From contig MLAK01000633.1 in assembly GCA_001839685.1 (NCBI GenBank), positions 1-64,000 of the forward strand: 64,000 nucleotides of DNA. Reading direction: 5' to 3'. Shown piece by piece: positions 1 to 10,322 of this stretch. The DNA is from Tritrichomonas foetus (Eukaryota; Parabasalia; Tritrichomonadida; Tritrichomonadidae). Both the position numbers and the translations under genes were made by a program. The notes beneath the pieces are model-generated. The model did not search any database. It was not told where the DNA came from and saw only the letters and a program-made list of their open reading frames with translations. How positions within the stretch are numbered: the first letter of the stretch is position 1; each line of letters opens with the position of its first letter.

Positions 1-722
1 TTGAAGCGAAGCTGCAACTTATCACAACTTATAGGTCTACTATTTTCGTTTTTCAAAAGATGGCTTGAGTTCAATTTTTATTTTCATAAAATTCTTTTCA
101 TCATATCTTTCAACAAATTATGACTACTGTTATTCTTTTTTTATATTGAGTTTTAAAATGTAATATATTATATTAATAAATTACTAATATCCTATTTATT
201 TCATTATATATCCCTAAAACTGGTCATGAATTTTCGGGGAACAATAAACAACACATTTTCTGTGAAAAAATTGAAAACTTGGAGAATCATTTTTCCGAAG
301 ACATTGAAAAAGTCAAAACTTGGATAGTTCATTGGAGAAAGAAAGATCATTATATGCCTTTTATTTTCTGCTTTTAATGATAAACATAATCTCTCCAAAG
401 AAATGGGAGCAATATTTATGAAAGACTAAAGTTATTCTTTCAACTGAGTTTCAGATGAAAAGGTTTTGAAAACGTTACTTTGGTTTTCATATAATTTCAT
501 TTCCTTTGAATATTCAATGGGATTATTTTACTTTTCTATAAGATTGAAACATTTTGACTCGATATCTGTTTCGAAAAAAACAATTTGTATAAAAACTCGA
601 ATAAAAATTCAATAAATTAAATATTGAACTAGTTATCGAAATAAACATATGAAAAAGTTTCACGTCGGTTTAAAAAATCGCATTTACTATCTTTCACACG
701 TTCAAAAAAAATTTATTCGAAA
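1..722. other. Gene-free left flank
   Basis: AT-rich sequence with no convincing gene. A + frame is open from the window edge to a TGA near position 123 and could be the tail of a gene lying to the left, but it has no recognisable motif. A 64-codon minus-strand ORF near 204-398 has no family resemblance and looks like chance. The right end should hold the promoter of the kinase gene: a TCACA motif lies at 694-698, 27 nt before its ATG. Confidence 0.5.
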
Positions 723-3329
723 ATGGCTCAAGTAAAAAATGTGCAAAAGCTATCAATGAACGATTTTACGATCATTAAAGTGATTGGTGAAGGTGCCTAT
801 GGCCGTGCCATATTATGTCGTGCAAAATCAGATAATAGCCAAGTTGTTATCAAAGAAATCGCTCTTTCAAATCTTTCAGCGCAAGAACAACGTGAGGCCT
901 GGAAAGAAACCAAGATTCTTTCTCTTATGAAACATCCCAATATTATATCGTATCGTGGCTCTTTCATGGAAAAAAGCAAACTTCATATTGTTATGGACTA
1001 TGCAGATGGCGGCGATCTTTTTGAGCAAATCCAAAAAGCGAAAAAGAATCATTTTAAAGAAGAACAAATTCTCGACTGGTTTATTCAAATTTGTCTGGCG
1101 TTGAAGCACGTTCACGACAGGAAGATTTTACACAGAGATATTAAATGCCAAAACATTTTTCTTATGAAAAACGGAGTTGTCAAAATGGGTGATTTTGGTA
1201 TTGCCAAAATTTTGGATCATACAACACAACTCTCTAAAACCGCAATTGGAACGCCATATTATCTTTCGCCCGAAATCTGCCAAGGAAAGGCATATAATAT
1301 GAAAAGTGATGTATGGAGCCTTGGCTGTGTTTTGTATGAACTCTGTACTTTACAACACGCTTTTGACTCAAAATGCATGAATGGTCTGATCATGAAAATT
1401 TTAAGATCAAAGCAAAATCCAATTCCTTATTTTTATAGCTCAAATCTAAGAAATCTTGTTGATAACCTTCTTCAAAAGCAGCCAACAAAGCGCCCATCAA
1501 TCAATCAAATTTTGAAGTTAGATTTCATCAAGGAAAGAATTGGGAACTTTTTGAGTGAAACTTGTATGAAAAGAGAATTTTGTCATACAATTTTCCACCA
1601 TCACGCACCTGGATTAACACCTAAGGAATATCAGGAAGGCTATGAAATGCCAGCAATCCCAGAAGGTCAGCAAGCAAGTAAGCCAGAAAGTAAACCAGAA
1701 TCAAAACCAGCTTACAAACCATCATCAAATGGTCCACCTTCTGCTGCTGCTGTTCATGCAGCTAAGCAGCATGCTGCTAAACAAGTGAATAATCCACCAC
1801 CAATGGAAAAACCTAAAATTTCACCACCAGGAAGACCACCTGCACAAAATGAAATTCCTAAGCCACAACAAAGACCTCCACCAAAGATGCCAAAAGGACT
1901 TCCAGTGAATTTAAATCCACAAAAACAAGCTCCAAAGCCATCAGTTCCACCAGCACAAGTTCAAGTTAAAGCATTTAAACCAAAAGCACCAAGAGAAATC
2001 GAAAAGCCACTATCGAAAGATGAAATTTTGGCCAGAAAGAATGCAGCTGTTCTTGCTGAACGTCAAGCACAAAAAGAAGCTCGCGAAAAACGTGAAAGAG
2101 AAGAAAGAGAAGCAGAAGAACGTGCTGCTGCTAAACGTGCTGAAATTATGGAAAAGAAAGCACAAAGAGAAGCAGAACGAAAAGCTCAAATGAAACATCT
2201 TCAACAAGAAGCACGTGAAAGAAAGAAGAAATATGATAATCTTGAAGCACCTTTCAAGAAGGCAATGGGAGGTGGTGCTGCTCCTGTAAAGAAAGCTGCC
2301 CCGGCAGCCAAAGCTGCACCTGCTGCTGCACCACCAGCAGCTGCAAAAGGTGGAGATAGACCACTTCCAAAATATCGTGAAAATTATTTCGATGATGATG
2401 AAGAACTTCCACCCGAAGCATTTGGTGATGCTGAACCACCAAAGATTGAACGTCCTAAGCCAAAACTTCCGGATAAGGCACCAGCTATAAGACCAGATCG
2501 TGTTAAGAATCGTGAAGAAGAGCAAAGAAGCCTACGTGAAATGATGGCTAAAAGACGTGCTGAACTTCGTGCCCAAAAACTTGCCGAAAAGAAAGCACAA
2601 CAAGAAATGGACGCTAAGATTGCTGCTTTAAAGGCTCAACAAGCACAAGAGCAAGCACAGGCTCCGGCTCCTACACCAACTCCTGCACCCAAACCAGAGC
2701 CTGTTAAACCTGCACCAGCACCAAAACAGGAACCAAAACCAGAGCCCAAGCCAGCTCCTAAACCAGCATCAAAGCCTGAACCTAAACCGGAACCAAAGCC
2801 TGAGCCCAAACCAGCACCAAATCCCGTAACGAAACCAGCACCGCCACCCCAGCCTGCTGCAGAACCAGCACCAGTTGAAAGGCCAACATGTCTTGAAGAT
2901 CTCATTCATCTTTCCGACTCTGACAGCGAAGGTGATGAAGATGATATCATTTCACTTGTTGCTATTGTTAAAAATATTCTTGATGATCCACCAACAAGCG
3001 ATGAGGATCGAGAAGAAGAGGAAACTAATGATGAAGTTCCAGATGAAGCTCCACCAGGAACATTTATTTTCTCTGGAAAAGAACTAAAGCTTCCAAGCGT
3101 AACTGACAGTGACTCACTTCACTATCGCATTGAGGCGTTACGTCAATTTATAGAGCAAAACCTTGGCATTGATAAGTTCATTGCGGTCTACCAATTCATC
3201 ACCGTGGAGAGCGATGATATGACCGAAGAAGAAGGAGGAGAAAAAGTGAAGCAGATTCTTAACAAAGAAGCAGATCTTCAATACTATCCACTTATCCAAC
3301 AGCTTGTGTTTTGCGAGGAAAGCATGTAA
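723..3329 (+). CDS. NEK-family Ser/Thr kinase, NEK1-like, with long charged tail
   Basis: A complete 868-residue protein kinase. The catalytic domain covers about residues 15-270 and has all key motifs: glycine loop GEGAYG (22-27), catalytic lysine in VVIKE (K44), HRDIKCQN (137-144), DFG (157-159) and a GTPYYLSPE activation segment. HRDIKxQN and the tail architecture are typical of NEK kinases, which act at centrosomes, basal bodies and flagella. The middle (about 300-720) is low complexity: P/K-rich segments, a long charged coiled coil (RERERE-like, about 440-520), and PEPKP repeats at about 2690-2830 nt. The last 75 residues form a second conserved block ending IQQLVFCEE, like the C-terminal module of protist NEK1-type kinases. 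The ATG at 723 is the first in frame. The NEK family call is firm; the paralogue and substrate are unknown. Confidence 0.93.
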   Translation: MAQVKNVQKLSMNDFTIIKVIGEGAYGRAILCRAKSDNSQVVIKEIALSNLSAQEQREAWKETKILSLMKHPNIISYRGSFMEKSKLHIVMDYADGGDLFEQIQKAKKNHFKEEQILDWFIQICLALKHVHDRKILHRDIKCQNIFLMKNGVVKMGDFGIAKILDHTTQLSKTAIGTPYYLSPEICQGKAYNMKSDVWSLGCVLYELCTLQHAFDSKCMNGLIMKILRSKQNPIPYFYSSNLRNLVDNLLQKQPTKRPSINQILKLDFIKERIGNFLSETCMKREFCHTIFHHHAPGLTPKEYQEGYEMPAIPEGQQASKPESKPESKPAYKPSSNGPPSAAAVHAAKQHAAKQVNNPPPMEKPKISPPGRPPAQNEIPKPQQRPPPKMPKGLPVNLNPQKQAPKPSVPPAQVQVKAFKPKAPREIEKPLSKDEILARKNAAVLAERQAQKEAREKREREEREAEERAAAKRAEIMEKKAQREAERKAQMKHLQQEARERKKKYDNLEAPFKKAMGGGAAPVKKAAPAAKAAPAAAPPAAAKGGDRPLPKYRENYFDDDEELPPEAFGDAEPPKIERPKPKLPDKAPAIRPDRVKNREEEQRSLREMMAKRRAELRAQKLAEKKAQQEMDAKIAALKAQQAQEQAQAPAPTPTPAPKPEPVKPAPAPKQEPKPEPKPAPKPASKPEPKPEPKPEPKPAPNPVTKPAPPPQPAAEPAPVERPTCLEDLIHLSDSDSEGDEDDIISLVAIVKNILDDPPTSDEDREEEETNDEVPDEAPPGTFIFSGKELKLPSVTDSDSLHYRIEALRQFIEQNLGIDKFIAVYQFITVESDDMTEEEGGEKVKQILNKEADLQYYPLIQQLVFCEESM

Positions 3330-3541
3330 AAAATTCAACTATACCGCATATTACTTATCGATTTTTTTATTTCTTTATTTTGTCTTCAATTAAGTTAAAG
3401 AAACACTAATTTTTTATTCATAAAAAGAATAAAACGAAGAAAATTTTTCAAGTGACAAAAGAAATATGATTAGATAATGATTTCATTTTTTTTTACAATA
3501 AAGCTAAATTCTAGGGGAAAAAATTTTATTCATAACATATC

Positions 3542-4120
3542 TTACTGCTTATTGGTAAGCGATAGTTCACCAAAACAAACTAATGATGGATTCCCGCTTG
3601 TAACTTTTACATGAATTTTATCAAAACTAATTGAATTGGGAAGAGTAAAAGTAAAAACTCGGTTAAGAGTCAATGTTTCGGTTTTATAAACAACACTATT
3701 ATCCATTAGGAAAATAAACTGTGCTTCTTTAACTGAACAATCATCTTCAGTATTTTGGTAATATTTGATTTTATTCACAGTAGATTTTCTTATAGCTCTG
3801 AATTTCAAAATAGCACTATGAGCAGCCACTTTTATGCAATTACTACATGTTCCCTTTAAATAAATGTCATCTTTTTTGAAAAATGAATTCAATCCCGAAA
3901 ACATTCCTTTTGACCTTTCATTTTCCAAAATTTCTTTATCTTCAAGAACTATATCAATTGCATTATCATCGGCTGGATCTAATTCATAATCAGAGCGAAA
4001 TTTTAAATTTGATAAATCTTTTGATAAATATTGAATTTTTTGGACTGTTTCTTCAATATTCTTGTTTACATTTGTTTTGCCAGGTTTTGAATAGCATAAT
4101 GAGAAAAGCCAAATCAGCAT
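3542..4120 (-). CDS. Small secretory-type protein, unrecognised
   Basis: A 192-residue ORF on the minus strand with a short hydrophobic start (MLIWLFSLCYS) that could be a signal peptide or anchor. The N-terminal third is charged and helical. The C-terminal part (about 85-192) is predicted by eye to be beta-rich, with lines such as FTLPNSISFDKIHVKVTSG, reminiscent of a galactose-binding or SUN-like beta sandwich but too weak to assign. Two cysteines lie close together (TCSNC). An in-frame TAA lies just upstream of the ATG, so the start is probably right. It is convergent with the NEK kinase gene, 212 bp away. No family is recognised; a role in the secretory pathway or nuclear envelope is a guess. 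Confidence 0.6.
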   Translation of the reverse strand: MLIWLFSLCYSKPGKTNVNKNIEETVQKIQYLSKDLSNLKFRSDYELDPADDNAIDIVLEDKEILENERSKGMFSGLNSFFKKDDIYLKGTCSNCIKVAAHSAILKFRAIRKSTVNKIKYYQNTEDDCSVKEAQFIFLMDNSVVYKTETLTLNRVFTFTLPNSISFDKIHVKVTSGNPSLVCFGELSLTNKQ

Positions 4121-4582
4121 ACTATTCTTATTTTAATGCACGTTTAAAAAAAAGCAAAAACGTCAATTTTCGAACATACTTATTCAAAAAAGGTCAAATA
4201 ACGAGTTGTCAAAATTCATTGAGTACATGATGAATATGATCCTATCATCATGTTAGGAAGATATATTTCCAAATTAAATATATGTTTGAGTTCATAAAAT
4301 TATATAAATATATTAATTTTTCGTGTGTATCCAATATCTGACGAGGATTTCATTTTCATCAATGGAAGAATATTTTTCTCAAAGACATTAATGTATATGA
4401 CTATATTTATTTTTCAGGTGTATTGTTTTCGGATTCAAAGGGGTAAAAATCTTGTTTCTTTCAATTTTGATGTATTCTCATATCAAAATCGGATATTTTA
4501 AGACAATATAATAACATAAAAAAAAGGTTATGACACAATATTTGATAATATTCAATTTCCAATTAGTGTCTGGGTGTTAATT
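4121..4582. other. Divergent intergenic region
   Basis: An AT-rich 462-bp spacer between two divergently transcribed genes, so it should hold both promoters. I see no clear initiator motif close to either ATG and no other gene. Confidence 0.4.
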
Positions 4583-5938
4583 ATGTCAGATGACAGTAGA
4601 GTAATGGAGTTTTCAATCGATATTATCCATGATATACTTCCATATATTAGTAAATATGGTCCACATGATTCAAAAAGCCACCTCTTTCCTACAAAAAGAG
4701 CTGGAATTCATAGAAGGAATATTGATAGGTTAAGTTCTTATTTGTCTTTAGTTAATAATCAAATTAACAAGCTAGAAGGGAAAATAAAGAAACTGAATAA
4801 GAAATTTGCTGGTGATCCACAATATTATCTGTGTTATGACAATGATAAAAATTCTTTATTAAGAAAATATCGATTCTTGCAACAAAAATATAACTATAAA
4901 AAATACAAATCGTTAAAAGTAGGTATTGATAAATATATACAAGATAAAAACTGCATTAATCACATGCTGATGATATTTGTTCATAACTTACTCCCAGAAA
5001 ATATTGCAATGATCATTAATGAAACATTTTTCATCATATCAAAATGGAAATCAAATGAAAAAATCAAAAGGTACAAAAATGCAATGAAGCTATATTTCAA
5101 TCTTTTTAGAAAACTCAAAGATCCAATGTATATAACAGATTTTGATTTATTCTTGCATCGATTAGTTCAAAAAGCTTCCTGTGCCATGATTCCACAATTG
5201 TATTATTTCCCATTTTTAAAAGAAGAAATAGATTTGTCAAAATATGTTTTTTCAAAACCATCAAACTACTGTATATCAATTGATGCTTTCTTGGAGAATC
5301 AAAAATCAAATTCTTTTATAAAATTTTCTCTATCAGTAATACCATTCATCTTTAGTTTATGCAATCAATTTATTCACCAATTATCAAATCAAAAATTATC
5401 AACAATTCTACTACTTATGTTTCGCTTAATAACTGATAGATTATATGAAAAATACACTAAATTGGTATTTTATGATACAATGGATTGCCAAATACTCTGG
5501 AATTATTCATATATCAATGTTAAAGAAATGTTTTTGCCTATTTCTATGGTTCATCATATAAATGACTCAATTTCTATTAGAGAGTTTTTCCAAAATGATA
5601 AAAATTATTTATTAGCAGCAGAATTGTTAAACTTTATTCCATTTCAAATAAATCCTATGGATATACTTTATTATTTTCATAGTATGCAAGTTACTGTAAA
5701 TGTAGCAGCAAATAAAAATAGAAACGAAGCTTTAAAGAAGATGATGTGTTTTGATGATATGTTTTCACTGACAATAGGAACATTATGGGCAGCAGATATA
5801 CCTGATTTTGAACAAACTGTAAGAATTTCCTTATTACTTTCGCCTAAAGAATCTATATCGGCTGTTTTTGAATATGCAATGGCTGGAATGCAGGCACTGG
5901 AAATACATTGTCGAAAACATGTTAAATCCAATTCATAG
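4583..5938 (+). CDS. VPS9-like domain protein (putative Rab5-type GEF)
   Basis: A 451-residue protein counted from the ATG at 4583; a GTG three codons upstream is not a plausible eukaryotic start. The N-terminal third is a basic helical/coiled-coil region. The C-terminal part (about 300-445) resembles a VPS9 domain: a hydrophobic helix pair, then FDDMFSLTIGTLWAADIPDF, which lines up with the conserved 'D-x-(L/F)-L-P-(I/V)-(L/I)-Y-V-(I/V)-I-x-A-x-x-P' segment, followed by a helix where VPS9 domains have their last helix. VPS9 proteins load GTP on Rab5-type GTPases during endocytosis, and trichomonads carry many. The match is by eye, and the catalytic Asp/Tyr pair is only partly conserved (Asp present, the P-x-Y segment altered), so exchange activity is uncertain. 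It is convergent with the ankyrin gene, 110 bp away. Confidence 0.6.
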   Translation: MSDDSRVMEFSIDIIHDILPYISKYGPHDSKSHLFPTKRAGIHRRNIDRLSSYLSLVNNQINKLEGKIKKLNKKFAGDPQYYLCYDNDKNSLLRKYRFLQQKYNYKKYKSLKVGIDKYIQDKNCINHMLMIFVHNLLPENIAMIINETFFIISKWKSNEKIKRYKNAMKLYFNLFRKLKDPMYITDFDLFLHRLVQKASCAMIPQLYYFPFLKEEIDLSKYVFSKPSNYCISIDAFLENQKSNSFIKFSLSVIPFIFSLCNQFIHQLSNQKLSTILLLMFRLITDRLYEKYTKLVFYDTMDCQILWNYSYINVKEMFLPISMVHHINDSISIREFFQNDKNYLLAAELLNFIPFQINPMDILYYFHSMQVTVNVAANKNRNEALKKMMCFDDMFSLTIGTLWAADIPDFEQTVRISLLLSPKESISAVFEYAMAGMQALEIHCRKHVKSNS

Positions 5939-6048
5939 TTAAATAATATGCTATTTACTTTTCAATTATGGCCATTTTGATGAATAATTAAACATACAAC
6001 AGGAATTTACTATTAATGTTAAGATAAATAGACAGGATAACATGTTTA

Positions 6049-8906
6049 TTAAATATATATTGAGGGCAAATGAGGAATACTTTTGATAAATGATAAAATT
6101 GGTGCTCTCATTTTTGATTCGATCATTTCTGCTATTTTGGTTTGTCCAGACCTGAGAGCATTTTCATATGGTGTTAATCCATTTTTATCTTTCGTGTTTA
6201 TTTTTATTTTTGGATTAACTAATAAGAATTCTGCGATATCTTCATGCCCATATTTCACCGCAATATGTAAAGGAGTTTCTTCTATGTCATTTTTAATGTT
6301 TAATTTAGTATTTTTCTTTTGTATTATTTTCTTGAGAATTCTCTTTTGTCCTGATGCAGCTGCAATATGAAGAGGAGCAATATAAAAATAATAAATAAAC
6401 ACCTTGATATGTTTTAATGTTTTGATCACATTGTTGATGATTAAGGAATAACAAAGTATTTTCTTCATCCTCTTTCTGAATCGAAATATAAAGAGGATAA
6501 ATTCCTTTATTATCTAACACATTGATTTTTATGGATTCTTCTAACAATAACATCGAAAGTAATTTATTTGAGCAAGACATAGCTGCAATATGAAGTGGAG
6601 TAATACCTTCATTATCATGTTCATTAACATCAAATCCAGAACATTGATGAAGTAAATAATCAACCATCTCAATTCGTTGATATTCGCATGCAATTAACAA
6701 GGCAGATCGATACAAAAATAAACAAACGCCTCTCGAATCTTTTGCAAGGAGATCAATATTTTCAATATCTTTGATATATTTAAAACATTCATCATTTCCA
6801 CCAACAATTGAAAGAAGGAATGAATTCATCATGAATTTGTCTCTTTGATTGAAATCAACATAATTATTCTCATAAAGTAAAGAAAGAATCTTAATTTGTC
6901 CATAAAAAGCAGCAATATGTGCAAGAGATCTATAAATATATATTTAAAACATCGTTATTATCTTTAATTTCATTTAGATCTTTTTGATATAATGACTTTA
7001 ATATCTCAAAAGCGTCAACATTCCCATTTTTTGCAGATAGAATCAAAGGTGTCATTCCATTCTCATCTTGAATAAATACATCGATAAATGTAGATTTGAT
7101 CAGTTGTTCTATACATTCAATATTACCAAGTTCAACTCCAATATGAAGAGGTGTATACCCTACTATATTGGGGATATTTGGATTAATTCGAGATGATGAT
7201 AATAATTCCTGGACTATTTGAACGTTATTTTGCATTATAGAAACATATAATGGTGTCTGATTGAGATTATCTTCTGCGTTGATATTAATTCTATCATCTA
7301 AAAGTAAAAGTTTCACTACATCTAATTGATTGAAACGTGATGCATAATGCAATGGTGTTTGACCATTATTATTTTTATAGTTAGCGTTGATTCTATTCGA
7401 GGTAAGAATTATAGATACAATATCAAAATATCCCAATTTAGCAGCAATATGAAGTGCCGTTTGATAAATTATAATAAAAACACCTTCATCATCTGGTTTA
7501 TTAATATCTATTCTTTCATTTTTTATTAGAAACTTTACCACATGTTTTCGATGGTACAAAACAGCAAAGTAAAAAGGTGTACACTGATCATTATCAACTG
7601 CGTTAGGTTCTATATCAGGATGATTTAATAAACATTTTAATGCTTCTATCTGCCCTTTAGCTGCAGCTGCATGAAGAGGAGTTTCGCCATATTTAGTTTT
7701 AATGTTAACATCGCAGTTGCAATCGAAACAATATTTTAATATACTGATATTATTGGAAGCTGCACTTCGATGGACAATTGTTCCTAAATGTTCAACACTA
7801 GTTTGAATATTCACATTTTTATTTTTTATCAGCCATTGGAGGATATCAAAATGATAGTAAGCTGTTGCAAAATGTGCAGCACCTTCAAAATTATAACGAT
7901 TTTTGGCATAAAATGCTAAAATGTCCATATTTCCACCTGCTGCAACAAATTGTGAAAGATTTATACCAATTTTATCTGTCAAATTCGTGTTGGCACCTTT
8001 TTTAAATAAATAAGTAAAACATTTTACTGAGCCATGAAAAGCCGCAAATTGAATTATTGTTGGGTAGTTAGTCAGGATTCTTGCTTTTTCAAACACAAAC
8101 GGCTGAATTCTCATATTAACATCAAATGGAACATTTTCAACTAATACTTTTTCAAAGATAAATTTATTGGCATCAAATTCTGGCTTGTTTTCAAATTCTT
8201 TCAAACCTTCAAGATCATCATTTTGTATAATCCATTCAATTGTTCCTGGTATATAGCAATGATCTGCACATGTTTCGAGGAGCTCCCATTTTGATTTTTG
8301 GAAAAATTCCAATTTTGATAAAAACATTGAATATTTTGGTAAACCAGAATTGATCATTTCTTGTAAAACTTCATCATAGAATTGAGGTACTTCTGCCTTC
8401 AATAATGGCGCAAAATAACACAAGTATGTAAACTTCACAGAATCTTTTTGATAGTATCGAGAGCTCGATTCATTATTATCTTCTGTTGTTTTTTGATAAA
8501 GTAGTGATTTTTTCAAAATAATGGAGATAATTTCATCATTCGTAAAAAATCCCAAATGATAACATTTATGTAAAAACGATATGACAAAAACATCATCTAT
8601 ATTAGAAAACCTTTCCACCTGTAATTTCAAAATTCTATGTTTGAAATGATTTTTGAGAACTTCATCATTAATTTTTTCAAAAACTGACAAAGCGAGAATA
8701 GCAATATTGTTATGATTATATGGACGATGCTGGATTGCATTTTCAATAACATGAATCAATTCATTGAGTTTTTCATGTGATGACAAATATCCCATTTCGA
8801 TCATTTTTTCAGTCACCTCGGACACAGTAGCATTATTTATATTAAATACTAAATGTTGAAGATCAATGATTTCATTAATTCTTTGTGCGGTGAATGAGAT
8901 GTCCAT
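6049..8906 (-). CDS. DUF3447/ankyrin-repeat protein interrupted by four micro-inserts
   Basis: Read on the minus strand from the ATG at 8906 (an upstream TTG is not used). The N-terminal half is a helical DUF3447-type region, including NYPTIIQFAAFHGSVKCFTYL, and is followed by a long ankyrin array with motifs such as GETPLHAAA and GQTPLHYAS. Raw translation stops at 6930 and the array continues in other frames to 6049. Removing four 18-19 nt inserts (7464-7481, 6932-6950, 6710-6727, 6382-6400) gives segments 8906-7482, 7463-6951, 6931-6728, 6709-6401 and 6381-6049. Each is a whole number of codons, totalling 2784 nt or 927 residues plus stop. All junctions fall just before the (x)TPLH turn. 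Ankyrin arrays mediate protein binding; the partner is unknown. If the inserts are not removed, this is a broken gene. Confidence 0.85.
6382..6400 (-). other. Ankyrin-gene micro-insert D (19 nt, frame-breaking)
   Basis: Minus-strand sequence GTTTATTTATTATTTTTAT. It lies between codons for TYQG and IAPLHIAAASG. With it, the frame shifts and the ankyrin repeat is lost; without it, the repeat reads through. It could be a 19-nt non-canonical intron, another excised element, or a mutation. Confidence 0.7.
6710..6727 (-). other. Ankyrin-gene micro-insert C (18 nt, in frame)
   Basis: Minus-strand sequence GTTTGTTTATTTTTGTAT, between codons for KDSRG and RSALLIACEY. In frame it would add VCLFLY inside the ankyrin turn. 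Its boundaries are unambiguous because the flanking bases do not repeat the insert ends. Confidence 0.65.
6932..6950 (-). other. Ankyrin-gene micro-insert A (19 nt, frame-breaking)
   Basis: Minus-strand sequence GTTTTAAATATATATTTAT, between codons for KDNND and RSLAHIAAFYG. Unremoved, it brings a TAG stop into frame straight after the insert, so the upstream ORF ends at 6930. Confidence 0.7.
7464..7481 (-). other. Ankyrin-gene micro-insert B (18 nt, in frame)
   Basis: Minus-strand sequence GTTTTTATTATAATTTAT, between codons for PDDEG and QTALHIAAKLG. In frame it would add VFIIIY in the middle of an otherwise perfect DxxG-QTALH ankyrin turn. Confidence 0.65.
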
Positions 8907-10322
8907 CAAGCAAGATTAAATTCTAATTTTGTGATTATTTTTATCTTTAACTTTTTGATAATTTTCTGAAATAGAACACTCAAAACTATTTAAAAATTGA
9001 GTGGATTTTTTGTGGGATAACAATAAAATGAAAAGAGCTTTTATAATTTATTGAAAAGATCAACTTTTTAATTAAACCCTATTTCCTTATCAACAGAAAA
9101 AATTGTATTATTTGAATTTTCAGAAAACATTGAAAGAAATGAAAGCAATTTGCCAACGATCAAGTATTTTCAAAGAATTCGATGAAAACTAAGAAGGAAT
9201 GTGATTTGTTCGGAATAAAAGCAGCAATTGAATAACATATTCAACTTCGATTAATGACCGAAAAATAGTAAAAAAAGAAAAACAATCAGTTTTCGACTAG
9301 TTTTTATCACATTGTCAATTAGGCTATCATATTTTTTACTCTTTCTCCTTTATCACTATAAATTACGATTGTTGGGAAAAACTGCATAACCAATGAAATT
9401 CTTAAAATGCAATATTTCTGATTTTCTTTTTGATTAGGCTATGTTAATTCATCAGATGATTAATACTAATAAAATATGTTGATTTTATTAAATATCACTA
9501 ATATTTTGACAAAATCGATCTAATCCAATTTACGACATCAAAAAATTCACTCCTATTTGAAATGATATTACCACGTTTAATGGCTTGTGTATAATAATAT
9601 GGATATATAAATTTAAAATGGAGGCATTCTAAAATGCATCTCATGAAATTCAAATGTGAAAAATTTTGGATTTCTATTTAAGTGACATAAAACTGTTGAA
9701 ATAGTTTCATATAAACGAACACCATTTGCTTTTGTTCTTATGTATTGCATTGATTTGCGAAGTCTCCTGAATTTTGGTTAGTTGATATGCAAAATGATAA
9801 AATTACATCAGGATTTGTAACTGGTAAGACTCCATTGATTCGTGATTCGCTTGAGCGGATTGTTCTGTTGGTGAAAAACTCCAATGACACCACACTTATT
9901 ATAAACTATGATTAAAGCTGCTGAATGAGTGGGAAGGAGCCTAAAATACCAGGAAATTTGACACTTCTTCGTCTCATCTATTCAAAGCCTCTGGATTTGT
10001 GTCATATGAACCTCTTAGTCAATTGTATATTTGGGATTCCAAAATATATTCTCCATTTGTATTATACAAATAAGTAATTGTGCAATATTTTCTCTAAATT
10101 TTCGATAAATACCATTCATTAATCATAGTGATGTATGAAACAACACAATATGATTTGTTTCAAAGTAAAATCTTTAACTGCCATTTATTCTGAATTTTCT
10201 AAAGAACCGTAAAATTTTATACTTTTCGTTCATCACTTTTTCGGACGATACTTGGCAAAATACATTGAAAACAAAGACCAAATATATATTGAAATTCCCA
10301 TCGATTTAGAAAATTTAGTAAG
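8907..10322. other. Long gene-free region with a possible relic ORF
   Basis: The largest gene-free stretch in the window (1.4 kb), between two divergent genes. It holds a 42-codon ORF at 9787-9915 (starts MQNDKITSG) whose composition looks more coding-like than its surroundings. It is followed by another short open stretch near 9955-10050, so a decayed gene is possible. Neither piece matches a family I know. No repeats or RNA gene are recognised. Confidence 0.4.

Noticed and set aside
2010..2905. Antisense ORFs of 171 and 89 codons inside the NEK gene
   Set aside because: Low-complexity mirror of the K/E and PEPKP regions, without any motif.
6305..6832. Separate small ankyrin gene starting MMNSFLL
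   Set aside because: It is an internal piece of the larger ankyrin gene; its start is in the middle of a repeat and its end is caused by an insert.
6382..7481. AT-AC (U12-type) introns
   Set aside because: The inserts begin AT and end AC only when read on the antisense (+) strand; on the coding strand they are GT...AT, so the match is not relevant to splicing of this gene.
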